This document shows positions 6,835 to 8,079 of a stretch of 8,079 bases of DNA, piece after piece (position 1 is the stretch's first letter; each line of letters opens with the position of its first letter). The notes under the pieces are model-generated. The model was not told the DNA's origin and made no database searches. It saw only the letters and a list, made by a program, of their open reading frames with translations. Source of the DNA: Thermoplasmata archaeon (GTDB lineage Archaea; Thermoplasmatota; Thermoplasmata; UBA10834); contig JALOTO010000065.1 in NCBI GenBank assembly GCA_025457845.1, forward strand, positions 1 through 8,079, given 5' to 3'. The translations under genes and the position numbers were made by a program.

Positions 6835-7065
6835 CCGGTGATTCTCAGATAAAAAAGAAGGGGGGCGTGTCTTGGGCATCCGCTCTCTAGACCCCTGCCC
6901 TAGAAAGAATTTGGCCACCGAGTCCTTGCCTTTCGCATACGCTGTGAGTGAGCGTCGCGATACAGGGGTGTTTAAGAGTGCATCCACGCAAGACGCGCGT
7001 GGCGAAAAACGCCCTCTAGGGCTGATAAGCGTTTGTCCAGGAATGCCCTGCGTGAGAATCGCCGG
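6835..7065. repeat. Long-range inverted repeat, 13 bp with one mismatch
   Basis: CCGGTGATTCTCA (6835-6847) is the inverse of TGAGAATCGCCGG (7053-7065) except for one position, which would be a G-U pair in plus-strand RNA. It brackets about 205 nt containing most of the local hairpins. The right arm overlaps the loop and stem of the local hairpin at 7055-7072, so the two pairings are mutually exclusive. Confidence 0.4.
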
Positions 7066-7090
7066 AGATTCTTTCGACACCCACATTCCT
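7039..7090. repeat. Nested 52-bp inverted-repeat element
   Basis: AGGAATG (7039-7045) pairs with CATTCCT (7084-7090). Inside it, GTG (7052-7054) faces CAC (7078-7080), and AGAATC (7055-7060) pairs with GATTCT (7067-7072) around the loop GCCGGA. Nested perfect arms suggest a folded RNA or a cruciform-type DNA element. It ends 37 bp before the promoter element at 7128. Confidence 0.45.
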
Positions 7091-7127
7091 GCACCGCTGG
7101 CCTGATTTCGGAGGGGGTCTGGACGCA

Positions 7128-7167
7128 TTTGATAGTCAGGTCCGAGAATTGAGCGCCAACCCTTATA
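7128..7167 (+). promoter_or_regulatory. Promoter with extended upstream element, copy 2 (before surface protein gene)
   Basis: This is the second copy of the 40-bp element at 2688-2727, with the same three blocks: TTTGATAGTCAGG (7128-7140), GAGAATTGAGC (7144-7154) and CAACCCTTATA (7157-7167). Mismatches are at 7141-7143 and 7155-7156. The TATA box (7163-7167) begins 30 bp before ATG 7193, so transcription should begin at or within a few bases of the start codon and the mRNA is predicted to be leaderless. Sequence outside the 40 bp is not alike, so the element itself, not a larger duplication, is shared. Confidence 0.75.
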
Positions 7168-7192
7168 CCCCAAATGAGGCAGTTTGAACCAC

Positions 7193-8079
7193 ATGGCCAC
7201 CGTGGGACGAGCGACGCTCACGGGGATCACGACGGGCGTCATGATCCTTCCGATGATACTGATGGTGCTGCTCCAGGTACCGTCATCATCGTTCACGGGC
7301 GCGTTCCCGGTGGATGACTTCGGCGACGGGATACGGGTCACTTATGACCCGTACAACTCGACCAACATCTCATCCTTCGTCGACGACGTGGGTAACATGC
7401 ACGTCGTATGGGAGGACTACAGGTCGGGGAACGGGGACATCTACTATGTGAAGCTCGACCCAGAGGGGAACAAGCTAACCAACGACGCGAAGATCTCCAA
7501 CGACGCGGCCCCGTCCATGCACCCAGCGGTCGCAGTCGACTCCACGGACCATATCTACGTCGTCTGGGAGGAGTACGAGAACGCCTCGTGGGAGTTGCTC
7601 TTCGCCAAGCTCTGGTACTACGACGGCAACATAACATTCCAGGAGAACGGGCTCCAGGTATCCGACTCCGACCCCGCGAACTCGACCGAGCCGGACATCG
7701 CGGTCGAGGCAGAGGGCGGTCTCTCCCTCGTATGGACCGATGCGAGGAACGACGCTGGCGATGGGAACCGCGAGATCTACTACAAGCGACTGGACGAGCG
7801 CGGGTTCTCCCTGACCGCCGACATAAGGGTCACGAGGGACCCGGGCCTCTCCGAGCATCCGAGGATAGACCTCGACTCGAACAACGATGTCCATCTGACA
7901 TGGTACGACTTCAGGGACTCCGACGACGGCATAGTGGTCAACCACGGGGTGTTCTACCGGAAGTTGACAGTGGACGGGCTAATGCAGACGGTCGAGCGAA
8001 GGGTGACCTTCGCGTCCCCGGCGAGCATCCCCGACATCGCAGTCGACACCGACGGGAACGTGCACATAGTCTTCGACGA
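7193..8079 (+). CDS. Predicted exported beta-propeller (BNR/sialidase-like repeat) surface protein, 5' part
   Basis: The frame is open from ATG 7193 to the window end (295 complete codons), so the gene is 3'-partial. Residues about 10-28 form a hydrophobic segment (GITTGVMILPMILMVLL) consistent with a signal peptide or membrane anchor. The rest is built of repeats of the type HVVWEDYRSGNGDIYY followed by KLD and a Gly. The key aromatic recurs at Trp73, Trp125, Trp181, Trp237 and Phe294, a period of 52-57 residues, and each repeat has a hydrophobic strand before it, mostly ending in DxDxxxxxH-type turns. This resembles the blades of sialidase/BNR-like beta-propellers; enzymatic activity is not implied. 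Five N-glycosylation sequons (residues 55, 58, 130, 146, 163) fit an extracellular protein. There is no Shine-Dalgarno at usual spacing; the TATA box 30 bp upstream predicts a leaderless mRNA. The total blade number and any C-terminal anchor are outside the window. Confidence 0.8.
   Translation, partial: MATVGRATLTGITTGVMILPMILMVLLQVPSSSFTGAFPVDDFGDGIRVTYDPYNSTNISSFVDDVGNMHVVWEDYRSGNGDIYYVKLDPEGNKLTNDAKISNDAAPSMHPAVAVDSTDHIYVVWEEYENASWELLFAKLWYYDGNITFQENGLQVSDSDPANSTEPDIAVEAEGGLSLVWTDARNDAGDGNREIYYKRLDERGFSLTADIRVTRDPGLSEHPRIDLDSNNDVHLTWYDFRDSDDGIVVNHGVFYRKLTVDGLMQTVERRVTFASPASIPDIAVDTDGNVHIVFD

Larger units (their letters stand above)
6759..7127. other. Gene-poor spacer rich in inverted repeats; possible structured RNA
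   Basis: I see no convincing protein gene here. The spacer contains several inverted repeats: ACCCCTG (6891-6897) with CAGGGGT (6963-6969); TCTAG (6886-6890) with CTAGA (6900-6904); ACGCT (6939-6943) with AGCGT (6951-6955); CCACGC (6984-6989) with GCGTGG (6997-7002); GGCG with CGCC at 7001-7013; and the nested element at 7039-7090. A T-run on the minus strand (complement of 6851-6858, preceded by a C-run) would fit the 3' end of a minus-strand RNA. I looked for signatures of RNase P RNA, SRP RNA and tRNA on both strands and recognised none. Two 9-bp copies of GCCGTCGGC (6780-6788 and 6827-6835) are also present. Strand and ends of any RNA are undetermined. Confidence 0.35.

Noticed and set aside
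6801..6890. 29-codon frame starting ATGATG after the hydrolase
   Set aside because: No Shine-Dalgarno, no family match, and it runs through the homopolymeric A/G tract; ending in TAG is not enough to propose pyrrolysine read-through.
6872..7105. 77-codon plus-strand frame in the spacer
   Set aside because: No ribosome site or promoter at proper distance, no recognisable domain, and it overlaps the inverted repeats, which explain this stretch better.
2688..7167. The two 40-bp elements as a CRISPR, transposon end or attachment-site pair
   Set aside because: There are only two copies over 4 kb apart in the same orientation; each ends at a TATA box before a gene, and the DNA between them is ordinary motility and hydrolase genes, so shared promoters explain them better.
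6652..7341. 229-codon minus-strand frame crossing the spacer
   Set aside because: It overlaps the hydrolase 3' end and the surface-protein 5' end, spans the predicted promoter and has no domain; more easily explained as chance openness.

Overview
This window is archaeal and most likely comes from a Thermoplasmatota-type euryarchaeon with high GC. The evidence is a run of archaellum (archaeal flagellum) motor genes, heavy use of AGG for Arg and ATA for Ile, TATA-box promoters of the CCTTATA type, and a mixture of Shine-Dalgarno-led and apparently leaderless genes. The placement is inferred from style; no marker gene here fixes the lineage.

Layout, all genes on the + strand. Bases 2-298 hold the 3' part of arlG/flaG (stator protein). 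Then come arlH/flaH (319-1017, KaiC-like regulatory ATPase) and a first arlI/flaI motor ATPase (1030-2661). A gap of about 200 nt follows, containing a hairpin plus T-run, a promoter and a leader. A second, clearly paralogous arlI (2860-4506) follows, and arlJ/flaJ (4514-6172, membrane platform) lies 7 nt behind it. Next are a stand-alone isochorismatase-family hydrolase (6255-6758), about 430 nt without a convincing gene but rich in inverted repeats, and the 5' part of a predicted surface beta-propeller protein (7193 to the window end).

How the genes work together. ArlG is part of the envelope-side stator. ArlH and ArlI form the cytoplasmic motor complex docked on ArlJ, which anchors and assembles the filament. 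The unusual part is two full-length ArlI paralogs with intact ATPase motifs, placed back to back. Their C-terminal ATPase halves are about 69% identical by hand count, while their N-terminal regions differ much more. A terminator-like hairpin and a promoter lie between them, so the cluster may be read as two units, arlG-H-I1 and arlI2-J.

The second notable point is a 40-bp element found twice with 35/40 identity, at 2688-2727 before arlI2 and at 7128-7167 before the surface beta-propeller gene. It ends in the TATA box but extends about 35 bp upstream of it, beyond normal core-promoter conservation. This suggests a shared regulator that couples a motor ATPase with a surface protein. The two copies feed different leaders: about 110 nt at arlI2, with a possible small leader ORF and a masked Shine-Dalgarno, and essentially none at the surface gene.
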